The position numbers were made by a program, and so were the translations under genes. The notes beneath the pieces are model-generated. The model had not been told where the DNA came from. It searched no databases and saw only the letters and a list, made by a program, of their open reading frames with translations. This document shows, piece by piece, positions 47,880 to 58,229 of a stretch of DNA of 64,000 nucleotides. Position 1 is the first letter of the stretch, and each line of letters opens with the position of its first letter. This DNA comes from Artemia franciscana. Taxonomy: Eukaryota; Arthropoda; Branchiopoda; Anostraca; Artemiidae. Location: contig NW_027063105.1 of the NCBI RefSeq assembly GCF_032884065.1, positions 141,501-205,500 on the forward strand. The letters are read 5' to 3'.

Positions 47880-49230
47880 GGGAGGATATAAAAAAACAAG
47901 AGGATTAAGAGTTCGCCTCCTGTATATTCATACATCCTGTCGCTATAGTAAAGACATATTACTGATGTATATTAGCTGAAAGGCTATGACACAATAAACT
48001 TTGTTTCGTTTTCAACACAATAACATCAGAAATATAGAACGCTTGGCAGAAGGACTTATCCATTTTTATAGAAATACAAGAAAATTGTAAAGTCGTCTCC
48101 TGTATATCCAAATATCCTGTCCCTGCGCCAAAGAATTTTACTAATATATGTTATTTGAGAGGCTATGACACAATAAATTGTGTTTCGGTTTGACACAATC
48201 ATGCATCAGAAATATAAAGCATTCGAAAAAATAATATATGTAAAATTAAGACCTCTAATATTTACGATGTATTTAACCAACTTGTAACCAAAGAGACAAC
48301 TGTTGAAACATCTTTGATGACAACGAGCACAAACATCATGAGCCCAAAACATCATAATAAAGTTTCAAGGAATAAATGTGTTATTGACAATCCCAAATAT
48401 AAACTACAAAGAATCAAAAACATCCATTTGGCCAGAAATAGAGAAAATCAAAGGTACAATGCAATTAACAAAAATAAAGGAGGCTTTAGACTTACAAATA
48501 CTCCTGTTCCCTAATGAAGACAAAAGATTGATATATATATATAGAAATTCAGTATGGGCTATTTTCACCAAATTCCTGGTACAATATTATATATAGTATA
48601 TTTGTGGTATTTCTGATTTACCTGACAATAAGAGGACTCCTAACATTAAACTATAGAAAGCTCTTAAGAGTGAGAAGAACAAAACCCAAATATGATAAAA
48701 TTGAGGCACGGAAAATGCATCAATTAAACCCTACTACCCTCGACGATATCTAAGCCATTAGAACTGGGAGGATATAGAAATACAAGAGGGTTAAGAGTTT
48801 GTCACCTGTACATTCATATATTCTGTCCCTATAGTAAAGAAATATTGCTGATGTATATTAGTTGAAAGGCTATGACATAAAAAACTGTGCTTCTTTTTCA
48901 ACACAATTACATCAGAAATATACAACGCTTGGCAGAAAATATTATATTTAATATAAAGACCTCTAACAATTACAAAGGACTTATCCATTTTCATAGAAAT
49001 ACAAGAGAATTAAAAGGTTGACTCCTGTATATTCAAATATCCTGTCCCTAAGCCAAAGAGTATTGCTGATACATGTTAGTTGACAGGCTACGACACAATA
49101 AATTGTGTTTCTTTTCGAGACAATCATGCATCAAAAATATAAAGCATTCGAAAAAATAGAATAGGTAAAACTAAGACCTTTAATATTTACCATGTATTTA
49201 ATAATTTTTTTGAAATGTGCTCCTATATTC
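47880..49230 (+). repeat. Fourfold ~190-bp LTR-like units around a second env tail
   Basis: Units with GGCTATGACACAATAAA(C/T)TTTGTTTC-type cores occur near 47977, 48165, 48868 and 49088. Each contains TATTCA(T/A)A(C/T)ATCCTGTC before the core and CATCA(G/A)AAATATA after it. The AATAAA resembles a polyadenylation signal, so these may be degenerate LTR pieces following env. Units 1-2 and 3-4 belong to a larger direct duplication (about 47390-48250 and 48270-49230). Confidence 0.55.
48270..48720 (+). pseudogene. Second copy of the env-like C-terminal part
   Basis: Near-duplicate of 47390-47815, with extra indels that put the pre-membrane region in two frames (48314-48514 and 48378-48596). The membrane segment is broken. 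It arose by direct duplication with the LTR-like units. Confidence 0.5.
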
Positions 49231-50098
49231 ACATATCACAGCCGTATTATGTAATTAGTGTTGAAATAATAATGATATTACTCGTTAAAAAATATGTGCT
49301 ATATTACTCTTTTATAATTATAATATTCTCTGAAGATATTAGTCTTTAATAATTTTTTCTATATACGTTCTTTTATAATAATGTTACGCATTGTTATATG
49401 TCATTTTGCGTATTAAGAATATATCCTACCAAGAAATTTTTATTATAGGAATTGGCAAGCTCCAACACTGACATAAGATGTATTATGGTCAAAGATCAAA
49501 AACGAGTAAAACCTACTATAATTTATTATCCACAGAAGAATGCGAGAAAAATCACGCAATTGATTCTTCTCAACAGCTGCACAACGAAGACAAAACACTT
49601 CAATGATACCAGTCGTGTAGGTGAACCTTTAATATTTACCATGTATTTAATCATTAAGACTGCTATCTTACAATCATCTCTAATCCCATCAAAAAACCGT
49701 ACAAGCCAAAGAAGGAAACGTATTCAGCTGAGAAGATACACCCACCACACATTGTGTAAGCACCAACAGAACCATGAACATCAATAGATCACCTGCAACA
49801 AACTATATAGCATTCAAACATTGGCAACATCAGAAACATGTATGAAGATTGAAAAATAACAATATAAGTCCCAATTTTTGTTTACTTATAAATCGATATA
49901 CCAAGTAAGGTCTTGGCAACTATCTAAGTTAAACTACCCTTAAAGCAAATCTAAATAAACATTTAAAAACATGCTATAAGCATTACCGAACTTGTGCAGA
50001 ACGTAAACATTAAAGCATTATGGGTTGAAGAACTAAAAGGTAATGTTAATTTGGACGAATTATGATACACCAAATCAGTTAGTGAAATGGGCAGGGAC
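49231..50098. other. Gene-free stretch
   Basis: A weak plus-strand frame at 49452-49787 is basic and unrecognised. The rest is AT-rich with no repeat I can delimit. Confidence 0.3.
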
Positions 50099-50760
50099 AT
50101 GAAAATTATGGCAGGGGTGTGAAAGGAAGAAACATTATAAACTTAGTGATAAAAAATAAAAGAATATGTCAATAGTGATTTATAAAATTAACTTCTTAAC
50201 GAATTACGACAAATGTGCCAGTAGTGATTTTATTATGTTGTAATTTTAATCCAATTGTGACACTTTAATTTTCTCGAAAACTTTGGATCAGTTGGAAATC
50301 ACAGTTAAATTATAACAATAAAAAATTAATCACGATTTAAAAAAAATGAAACTAGGTATTCAGAGTGCCATATATTTGTTCAAGTGCTTTATATTAATGT
50401 GAGGTGTAGGAGTATAATTTATAGTATATAATTTAGTATAATGAAAATTATGGCAGGGGTGTGAAAGGAAGAAACATTATAAACTTAGTGATAAAAAATA
50501 AAAGAATATGTCAATAGTGATTTATAAAATTAACCTCTTAACGAATTACGACAAATGTGCCAGTAGTGATTTTATTATGTTGTAATTTTAATCCAATTGT
50601 GACACTTTAATTTTCTCGAAAACTTTGGATCAATTGGAAATCACAGTTAAATTATAACAATAAAAAATTAATCACGATTTAAAAAAAATGAAACTAGGTA
50701 TTCAGAGTGCCATATATTTGTTCAAGTGCTTTATATTAATGTGAGGTGTAGGAGTATAAT
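50099..50760. repeat. Near-identical 342-bp tandem duplication
   Basis: ATGAAAATTATGGCAGGGG begins at 50099 and again at 50441. Over ~320 bp I see only a few differences (for example AACTTCTT/AACCTCTT and GATCAGTT/GATCAATT). Very recent duplication compared with all other repeats here, or an assembly artefact. The second unit leads into repeat D copy 2. Confidence 0.85.
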
Positions 50761-51260
50761 TTAAAAATTCTAGGAGTAAGAACAAAAAGAAAAGACATTA
50801 TAACACTATGGATGTGGTTAAATAGTCATTATGTGATAAGGGAATTATAAAAATAACCTTTAATAAACAATAAAGAATTTTAAGGAAACATAAAATTCAA
50901 AGGAGATTAGTCTGAATGCTGGGGGCATCATTCTTCAGCGGGAAGGAGGATACGTGACATACAAGCCTTTAATTCCCCCCTATAAACTTCAGGACCGAAT
51001 TCTCATTTATTTCCCCTTAAGAAAATTTCAAAATAAGATTCTTTAGTTTATATCCATATAAACATTCGAAGATTTTAAAGTTAAATTCTTTATTCTATAA
51101 AATTTATGCTTTGAGCATGGCTTCGATTTGTTTGTTATTCTTGCAACGGCAAATAAATGTGTTCCTTTTTGGACTAGCCAATAAGAATCTAGTCTCTACA
51201 AAAAAATTCAACTAGTTTATTTGACATCTGCGCCAAATAAGAAAATCCTGGTACTTTCAC
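50717..51260 (+). repeat. Dispersed repeat D, copy 2 (no PHD part)
   Basis: Matches copies 1 and 4 up to the GCGCCAAATAAGAAAATCCTGG region, then stops; the coding cargo is absent. Confidence 0.65.
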
Positions 51261-52840
51261 AAAGGAATTACCAAATTAATGTTGCGTTTTGTATAACATT
51301 AATAATGTATCAAAATCTAACAGCATCAATGAAAAAAAGGCTTCCCCCTTCATAGAAAATTTCACTATGTAAGGTTTCTGCCACAAAAAAATAACTACCT
51401 CCTCTCAGTAAACTCTAATTGGAGTCAGTAAGCTACTTTTTAAGAAGTTTCCATATCTTTTAAATCTTTGCTTACAACATCTTCTCATCGCAGATTAAAT
51501 GTTTTTTATTAAACCTAGACAGTTTGCCAAAAAGGAAAACCTTTGGCAGTATGTCATCCTTCATCCAGGCAACACGCCCTGGCCATCGTATACTTTTTCA
51601 TTATAGCCTTAAAAAGCAGGATTTAAATCTAAACCAATATGTATTATGGCCAAAATAGGGACAGTTACTATTGTTTAGCAATGATAAATTTTAATTAAGC
51701 TACTTGCCTGGTAATTATGTAGTTTCCACCATTATATAGCTAGAATAAAAATGAATAGCCTATATTACTTAATGCCTTTTTTACCATTTAATAATTCAAT
51801 AATCGCTTCAGAAGGAAATTACATGTTGACCCTTTAAGGTGGTCCTAACAGTTAAAATAGTGCACAGTATCCAAAAGTTTAAAAATTAATTTTTTTAAAC
51901 TATCTTGAGAAGAAAACCCAACCATTTGAAGATGACTGAAACAGAGTAATTAGTAATTAGGCTACTATTTTCATTAGTCATAACAGTAAAATGTTGCTTT
52001 GAAAACAAAATAGTAAGGATTTTCAAAAAGATCCTGAAACTTCTATATGTAACCTATGCCTAAGGTAGCATAGGCTGTTTCATAGGTATCTGAACAATCT
52101 CTGAATTAAAAACTACTGGCTTATCTATTTTGAAGGGGAATAGGCCAGTTTATTTAAAAAATGAAAAAATACAAAAATTGGCCAAGAATTTACGGCCAGA
52201 CTACCAGGAATTAGTATATATCTTGCTACATCTGATAATTCACAATGCTGACTTCTTTATTATTTTATGTTCCTTTCTTTCTTAATAAGTAGTTGTTTAA
52301 AATTTAATATAGATGGCAAAGCAAATAAAGCAAATTCAAGGGAAAGAGAAGGTCGTTTGATAGCATAGCATATATTAAATGCAAAAACTAACCATTGATG
52401 TATTTGATATATGGTATGCTTTACCCCCCTCACCTAATGTGCAAATATATAGCCCAAACTTTTGATAAAGGTAATGAAATAAAACAAAATATGAGGAAAT
52501 TTTAAAACTTTATTAGGAAAACAAGGCCAAAGACGACCATTGATTAACCCAGAAATAGATGAAAGAACTATAGTAACAAATGGTATTCTACTTTTAGAAA
52601 ACCACATATTGACACGCAAATTGACAACTTTCAAACGTGACCTAATGTTACACTTCCAATAATGTAGCTTCTCATAAGAGTACAATATCATAGTATGTCC
52701 ATTGACTCATTTTTTGTTTTGGGCAACAACCCCTTCTCCTGGAGAAATATAATTGCCTGTTCCTTGGTCCCTGTCAAAGTCCAAGTTTTAACTTGAACAT
52801 CAATGGTGAGACACTATCTTTTATTAAGAGTATAATTAAG
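51261..52840. other. Gene-free stretch
   Basis: AT-rich, no recognised gene. A minus-strand frame at 52434-52691 is hydrophobic but unsupported. Confidence 0.3.
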
Positions 52841-52844
52841 TATA

Positions 52845-52931
52845 ATTAAGAGAATTACTTTTGAACAAGAAAAATTAAAGAGAATTCCTTTTGAACAAGT
52901 AAATTAAGAGAATTACTTTTGAACACAAATA
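52845..52931. repeat. Short minisatellite, ~29-32 bp, 3 units
   Basis: AATTAAGAGAATTACTTTTG, AAAGAGAATTCCTTTTGAAC and a third AATTAAGAGAATTACTTTTG lie head to tail just upstream of the env-like start codon. Confidence 0.7.
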
Positions 52932-52953
52932 ATATTAACGTTAATTTTAGAAA

Positions 52954-53343
52954 ATGAAGCTCATAACAATTTTGATGACCATTTTTACTCATACAAATGC
53001 ACAGGACATCGTAAAACATGGAGTATTATTCTAGCACGCATATTTGCTTCTAAAAAGTAACAATATGTGGAAAATATTCATGAAACTAGATCTTAAGCCG
53101 TTCAAAACATTATTCCAACAAGTAATGAAACTGAAGAAAAATACCAACGTATTAAAGGAATCCTTTTTTTTTCAATTTCTAAAATCAGAAAAAGGATTGC
53201 AACCAAGTGAGGATGCGCAGAAGGAGAGAAAGGGCAACCTGTTCTCTAACATTCCCCAACTCATATCCAAAAAAATAATAGAAGACTTTGATAAAAGAAT
53301 GGCTGAAATTGACGCTCTCTATTCTTTCTTTTGTTCTGTATAA
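52954..53343 (+). pseudogene. Env-like N-terminal part with signal peptide, stop-broken
   Basis: ATG at 52954 opens a frame whose first 16 residues look like a signal peptide (hydrophobic ITILMTIF, likely cleavage after THTNA). A TAG at 53032-53034 interrupts it; the same frame then stays open to 53343. Later there is a KERKG stretch followed by a moderately hydrophobic segment, the place where envelope proteins have a protease cleavage site and fusion segment, then an amphipathic helix. Length and order fit the N-terminal half of an errantivirus-type env. It is ~5 kb from the C-terminal pieces at 47-48.7 kb, so it belongs to another fragment. Not functional. Confidence 0.4.
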
Positions 53344-54190
53344 CGCCATGCTCTTTTTGATATTTTGTCAATTATAGTGTGTATTTGTGTAATGACTACA
53401 GCAATTTTGTCTTTTCGAAATTATAATGCTTCATTATATTAGCAATTGTTATATTAGTAATTAAATGTAAATATGAATATACTGTTTTCCCTGGATCATA
53501 AGCAATTAGACCGTATATTGTGAAATTTAGATTATATTTAAGGCGTATTCTGCCGTTCAATTTTCAAGCAATATTTATTGTTTAGATTTGAGAAAACTGA
53601 AATACCGAATCTTTGAAAATACTAAGTTTACGAAAGCAAGATTTAATATCAAATTTTTAAATATCAAAAGAGGATTTCAGTTTTGAATATTCTAACCAAT
53701 ATCAGAAAAAAATTAGTACCCCAGAACACTAAATCAGTCTGCAACTATTTCTTATATAATTTGAGAAAAATTACATTTTCAATTTTTTTTGCTTTTTTAT
53801 TGAAATTTATCCTTCATAATAAACAATATTATGCTGAATTTAGGTTTTAAAGAATCTACAATTTAAGCCATTTTTAATTATCACTGCTGAAATGTAGGTA
53901 AAGATCGTAGAAATTCTTGAAATCCTTAAAAACAGGCTAAAATTCATGTTAGAATAGTAGAAACACAGCCTTGATTCTTTTCATTTTTATTATTTGTCAT
54001 TCTCTTTCTTCTTTCTTATTTTGTTTATGTTCAGTTTTTTCTTGGGTTTTAATTCGATTTAAACTTATTAAATTTTTTGTAGGAATCGACAGAAGCATTA
54101 CATTCAGAAAAATAATAAAAAGAAATATAAAAATTAATGAAGATAAAAAAAAATTGTGTATCTTAAATGGTAGTGGTAATATAAGGTTTT
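53344..54190. other. Gene-free stretch
   Basis: Very AT-rich. No supported ORF, repeat array or RNA gene. Confidence 0.35.
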
Positions 54191-54192
54191 GA

Positions 54193-54254
54193 TTAATAAG
54201 GTTTGGTGCTGAATCTATTAATGAGCAGATTCCTATGCTCACTTCACATATTAA
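54193..54254 (+). pseudogene. Open frame interrupted by piggyBac, left part
   Basis: After an in-frame TGA at 54190-54192 the plus strand is open to the TTAA at 54251-54254. With one TTAA copy removed, the frame continues at 56740-56884, giving 69 codons in all before a TGA. Coiled-coil-like, Lys/Asn/Leu-rich. It may be the head of the gag fragment that follows at 57.0 kb, or a host exon (an acceptor-like AATAAG ends at 54200). Confidence 0.4.
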
Positions 54255-54496
54255 CCCTTTGATGCCTGAATTATGAAAAAAGAATGGGAAAAATATTTCG
54301 GCCGTTTCCAGGCTTCGTTATGACCTATTCCACGACAGAAATGGCAAGAAAAAAAATGTATTGATAAATATGATGAAATAAAAAAATGGTTCCCACAGGA
54401 ACCATCCGGCAATCATGGCACAAAAACACTCTGATCGGCTACATAGTGTGGTAAGTCAGAAAACAATTCCTGTTGGGTGTGAAACACAAGGACACT

Positions 54497-55841
54497 TTAC
54501 ATTTTACTCTCTATCCAAGCCGGGAAGTGCCCCTGTCCATCGAGTCTTGTCAAATCTGGGGGGCGACAAGTATAATTTCTTTTTTTCTGAGAGTTGGTAT
54601 CTGCGTCACTGAGAGGTCTACCTCTCTTTGGTGTTGCCAAAGATGCACCAGATAGAAGTGCACGTGCCACATCTGTCTTGAACTGTAGCAGGTTCATTGG
54701 TTTCTGCCCAGCAGCAAGACACCTGCGGTATAAGAGCCAGCCATTCACAACGGAGAGGTCAAACAAGAAGAAGAAGATCCTCATGTACCATTTGCTCCGT
54801 GACTTGAAGTCGATCCTGTAAAGCTCCAGCAACATGTCGGCGAGATCTACACCACCCATAAAGCGGTTGTACTCCTTCACACAATATGGTCGCTTGACAT
54901 CGGCATACTCTTTTCGTTTACCATCCCACCGCCTACACGTATCTTCTGGGTCTAGGGCGGCATAGGTCGAAATCAAGTGGACTGGCTTATTGTCATACCA
55001 CTTCACCACAATGGCATTCGACTGCGTTTCCACTCGCCAGTCGTAAGAGCCTCTTCCTCGGGCTTTCAATTTGCTGTCGGATTCCAAAGCACAGCCTTTC
55101 AACCTGTTTGCCCTCACTGTGACCAGTGTAAGTATGCCCTGATCACTTAGTGTTTGTGCCAAGTCTAACGAGGAGAACCAATTGTCAAAGAATAGCTTGT
55201 AATTTTTGTGCTTGGGTGTTCCTCTTGCAAGCCGCAGGACAAAATCAGCTCCAACTCCCAGGTCACTGACATCAACCGACCCCTTACCCGTATACATTTC
55301 AAAGTCGTAAACGAAACCACTCTCCCCAGCCCTTGAGATGAACTTATAACCCCACTTATGCGGTTTCTTGGGATTGTACTGCTTCAACGAAATCCTCCGT
55401 TTTGTCGGCACAATTTGCTCGTCTACTGCCTGGTGTTCTTCTGGGGGTATCTTCATAAAGTTATCTCTGATCATCTCTATCAGAGGACGAACTTTGTGGA
55501 TCTTGTCGTGCCCAGGGTCTCCTCGTGGTTTCTGGGTAAGATTGTCGTTGAAATGAAGATACTTTTTGATCTGCTCGAATCTGTCACGCGACATGGCATC
55601 AGCTATTACAGGGTAGCGCGTTTCGTTTGACCAGTAACTGCGGTATGACGGCATTTTCACTATTCCTGTGAATGCAAGGATCCCTAAGAAGCATTCCACC
55701 TCGGCAGATGAAACTCCAAATTCTTTGGCATCTTTTTGAAGAGCGTAAATTTTCGTTTGGTCACGTATATGGTTGACCACGCCTTGGTAAAAAAACACGT
55801 TGACCACGCTCGTACCAACTCCGGTGAATGTTGTGTCATTT
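54497..55841 (-). pseudogene. piggyBac transposase, catalytic core intact but ends damaged
   Basis: One minus-strand frame is open from a TAA at 55841-55843 to the stop at 54497 (436 codons from a GTG at 55807, ~12 more upstream starting NDTTFTGVGTSVV). No ATG begins this frame, so an upstream exon or a lost start is needed. Counting from the GTG, the three catalytic Asp of DDE_Tnp_1_7 are present: AVDEQIVP (D129), LFFDNWFSS (D208) and MGGVDLAD (D321). After FPAWIESKM the frame stops, but KCPCVSHP and LTTLCSRSECF appear just beyond in another frame, like the C-terminal Cys-rich domain, interrupted by a TGA. Family proteins are usually ~550-600 residues. Probably recently inactivated. Confidence 0.85.
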
Positions 55842-56735
55842 TAAGGCTTTTTTGTCATTTTATATAGCTGAAGTACTGTTTTTTACTTTTTATACTTTTA
55901 TGCGTATTTGAAAAAAAAGAAGTCGAAATCTAACGGTTTAGCATGGTGTCCGAACCAATACTGGGGCCGTCCGATCCAACCCCGTGGGTAGGGGTTGTTT
56001 CGGACATTTCAAAAATCTGAAAAAAAATCTCGAATGTAGTCCTAACGGATAAAAGTCAATGGCTTAGAAGATATGCCGTTTCAAAAAATCGCGTCCGGGT
56101 CAACCCTGGTCTCCCCTACATTGTTATTGACGACGGCAACTCCACCAGTTCTTGTCTAGATGGCTCTTCCGAGCGATAAAATTCGGAGCTATGCATGCCG
56201 GATGGTTCCTTGAAGCCGCAGAACATGGTCGAGACATGGTCGAGCTCTCAAAATTTGATTCCAATGGTGTAAAGCAACTGTTTTCATGATATCTAGGCAT
56301 CTCACACTGTATACGGCTTACCGTCTCATCTGGTCTTGCTACCGCCGGATGGTTCCCAGAGGAACCACGACGTTGGGGGTCGTTTCTATCCTCTGGTTTT
56401 CCAGCTATAGGAGTATATGATAGCTCATCTCAACAAACAAAACGTCCTCTTTCTAAAACTTTTGGAATGAAAACTCTAGCACAATAAACAATAAAGTTAT
56501 TCACAAAAAAGTATTCTCACCTTTCAGGAAAAACAAGCAAGGCTAGAGGGCACAGGTTCAAACTTCATTACCTCACACAAGGGTGACAGATTACGGACTA
56601 AGAAAAATACAAACCTGTCTAGGTAGATCACATTGAAACAATGGCAAACGGATTGACGTTAATAGGTCAAACGGTAAGGATTAAAATAAATTAAAAAGTT
56701 CATGGTTCCTGAGGGAACTTTCAGGTATCAAAGGG
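55842..56735 (-). other. piggyBac 5' region with possible lost N-terminal exon
   Basis: Minus-strand snippets MSETTPTHGVGSDGPSIGSD (ATG at 56005-56007) and EFYRSEEPSRQELVELPSS (near 56190-56135) look like the acidic N-terminal region of piggyBac transposases. They are in separate frames with stops and lack convincing donors. So the N-terminus has decayed or requires introns I cannot define. Confidence 0.4.
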
Positions 56736-56739
56736 TTAA

Positions 56740-56887
56740 CACTCTAAAGAACAAGAAGAAGCTGATTCTAAATTCACTGAACAATCAAACTCTTAAAAAT
56801 ACAATGGCAGAAGTTGTGAGTCAAGAACTGTCTTCTGAGGTTGGTCCTTTAGTTGAGCCCTCTGTTAAAAAATTAAAAAAAACATGA
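56740..56887 (+). pseudogene. Open frame interrupted by piggyBac, right part
   Basis: Continuation of 54193-54254 after the TTAA, ending at TGA 56885-56887. Contains ILNSLNNQTLKNTMAEVVSQ and a lysine-rich end. A frame change just before the stop would continue into NMKNLNDIDRYQYNRS, consistent with a gag-like protein broken by an indel. Confidence 0.4.
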
Positions 56888-56899
56888 AAAATTTGAACG

Positions 56900-57500
56900 A
56901 TATTGATCGATATCAATATAACAGAAGCTGAGCATAACAAGCATTGGGGTAGAAAGCGAGTAAGATTTTAGAAGGAAACTCAGCAGGGCGGGTCTTGAGG
57001 CTTCTTTTTGGCCGAGATTGGAGGAGACAAATGGCGATTGGAAGCGATTTCATAAGGAAGACAAAAGAGGAGACCAAAGGACAAATTTGACAAGACAGGG
57101 GATCACCTGCTATTACTGCGGAAAGCTTAATCTTTATGCTTCTGAATATCGTACCAGATTCGTAATGGAGACAGAGGTTACACAGGATTTGGATCCCAAA
57201 AGCAGGAAAATCAGACAAATTGTGGACCCAGAGGAGAAAAATCCAGAGTCTCCTCGAGGAAGGGGCAAACGGCGATTTTTCAGACCATTTAGCGCAAACA
57301 GGGACATCCCAGGACAAAGCAACGCATACGTACATGGAAGAGATGGAGGACATTTTGTTAGAGAATTCATCCCCAGAAACCAAAGAATGGCTCTGGCAAA
57401 TGCAGCAGAGTAGTAATGGGACGATCTTAAATCAAGCTCATTTGGCCAAACAACATATCAGGAAACGAACATGGGGTGAATTTAAACGAAAAGCCTAACT
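56900..57500 (+). pseudogene. LTR-element gag remnant with degraded zinc knuckle
   Basis: Plus strand, two frames (57018-57413 and 57220-57498). At 57108-57149 the sequence reads CYYCGKLNLYASEY, a C-X2-C-X4-H-X4-C knuckle in which the His is Leu and the last Cys is Tyr. Arg/Lys/Gln-rich flanks are typical of nucleocapsid regions. It is followed at the right spacing by a retropepsin-like region. Confidence 0.55.
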
Positions 57501-57599
57501 TTTTAGGGTCATAAAATTTGCGAGTCACTTTAGACCCTTAAACAGTCTTCAATGTTGCAATTTTAACAATTCTGCGTATTTACCCATAGTTCATTGTTT

Positions 57600-58220
57600 T
57601 AGTATAGAGTGTCTTAAAAATGTACCTTGTACAATTGACATGGGGGCTTCGACTTCAATGATTTGAGAGGAAATATTTAGGAAACAACCGTCAAATACAC
57701 AAAATAAAATTCAAAAATGTACGAATAGCCTAACATCAGTCACAGGTCATTAGTTGAGCATTTTGGGGGAATGTCATTTAAAACTTCATACAGATAAAGA
57801 ACGGATCATGGTACGGATGATTATTTGCAGGAAACTCCCATTTCCATGCATAATACGTTTAGATACACTGCGAAAATATGGTATAATTTGGAATCCGACC
57901 AGTAATGAAATCAAATTCACTAGCCCCACAATTAAAAGGGATTTTAAGTGCACAACTTTGCAAGATACTGATCCTTGCCAAAAATATTAATTATGGCTCA
58001 ATAACAAGGTAGTAATAGAGGCAGAGATTTGCATTCAGATTTTAGCAACAACAAATACTGAGCCCAATCAGCGAATTACTGCTTTAGTAAAAGGCTATAT
58101 GCTAGAGAAATATCCTTCTATTTTCGTTGAAAGCCAGCTTTTGACCATGGAAAGGGGGACAATGTACTTGAAAGTGTCAAATATGAGCAATCAAAAGGTC
58201 AAGATTCCAAAAATTATGCT
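57600..58220 (+). pseudogene. LTR-element aspartic protease remnant and following linker
   Basis: PCTIDMGASTSMI at 57622-57660 corresponds to the retropepsin active site D-T/S-G-A, with Met in place of Thr; a TGA follows. Farther on (57754-57990) GECHLKLHTDKERIMVRMII and FPCIIRLDTLRKYGI resemble the second half with the ILG.D.L..Y.. element. 58099-58220 (LEKYPSIFVESQLLT) resembles the spacer just before the RT of gypsy-type elements. The RT itself is replaced by a non-LTR element from about 58230. Confidence 0.6.
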
Positions 58221-58229
58221 AGGAGTAGG

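Larger units (their letters stand above)
54255..56735 (-). mobile_element. piggyBac transposon with both ends
   Basis: 2,481 bp between two TTAA copies (54251-54254 and 56736-56739). Terminal inverted repeats CCCTTTGATGCCTGAA (54255-54270) and, at the right, the complement of CCCTTTGATACCTGAA (56720-56735), 15 of 16 matching. Subterminal palindromes ATGGTTCC-N4-GGAACCAT occur at 54386-54405 (left) and in variants at 56349-56367 and 56702-56717 (right). The transposase gene lies on the minus strand. The ends look complete, the gene less so. Confidence 0.92.

Noticed and set aside
52434-52691. 85-codon minus-strand hydrophobic frame
   Set aside because: No recognisable family or splice sites; composition follows the AT-rich background.
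55358-55630. Plus-strand frames opposite the piggyBac gene
   Set aside because: Antisense shadows of a long ORF with clear transposase motifs.
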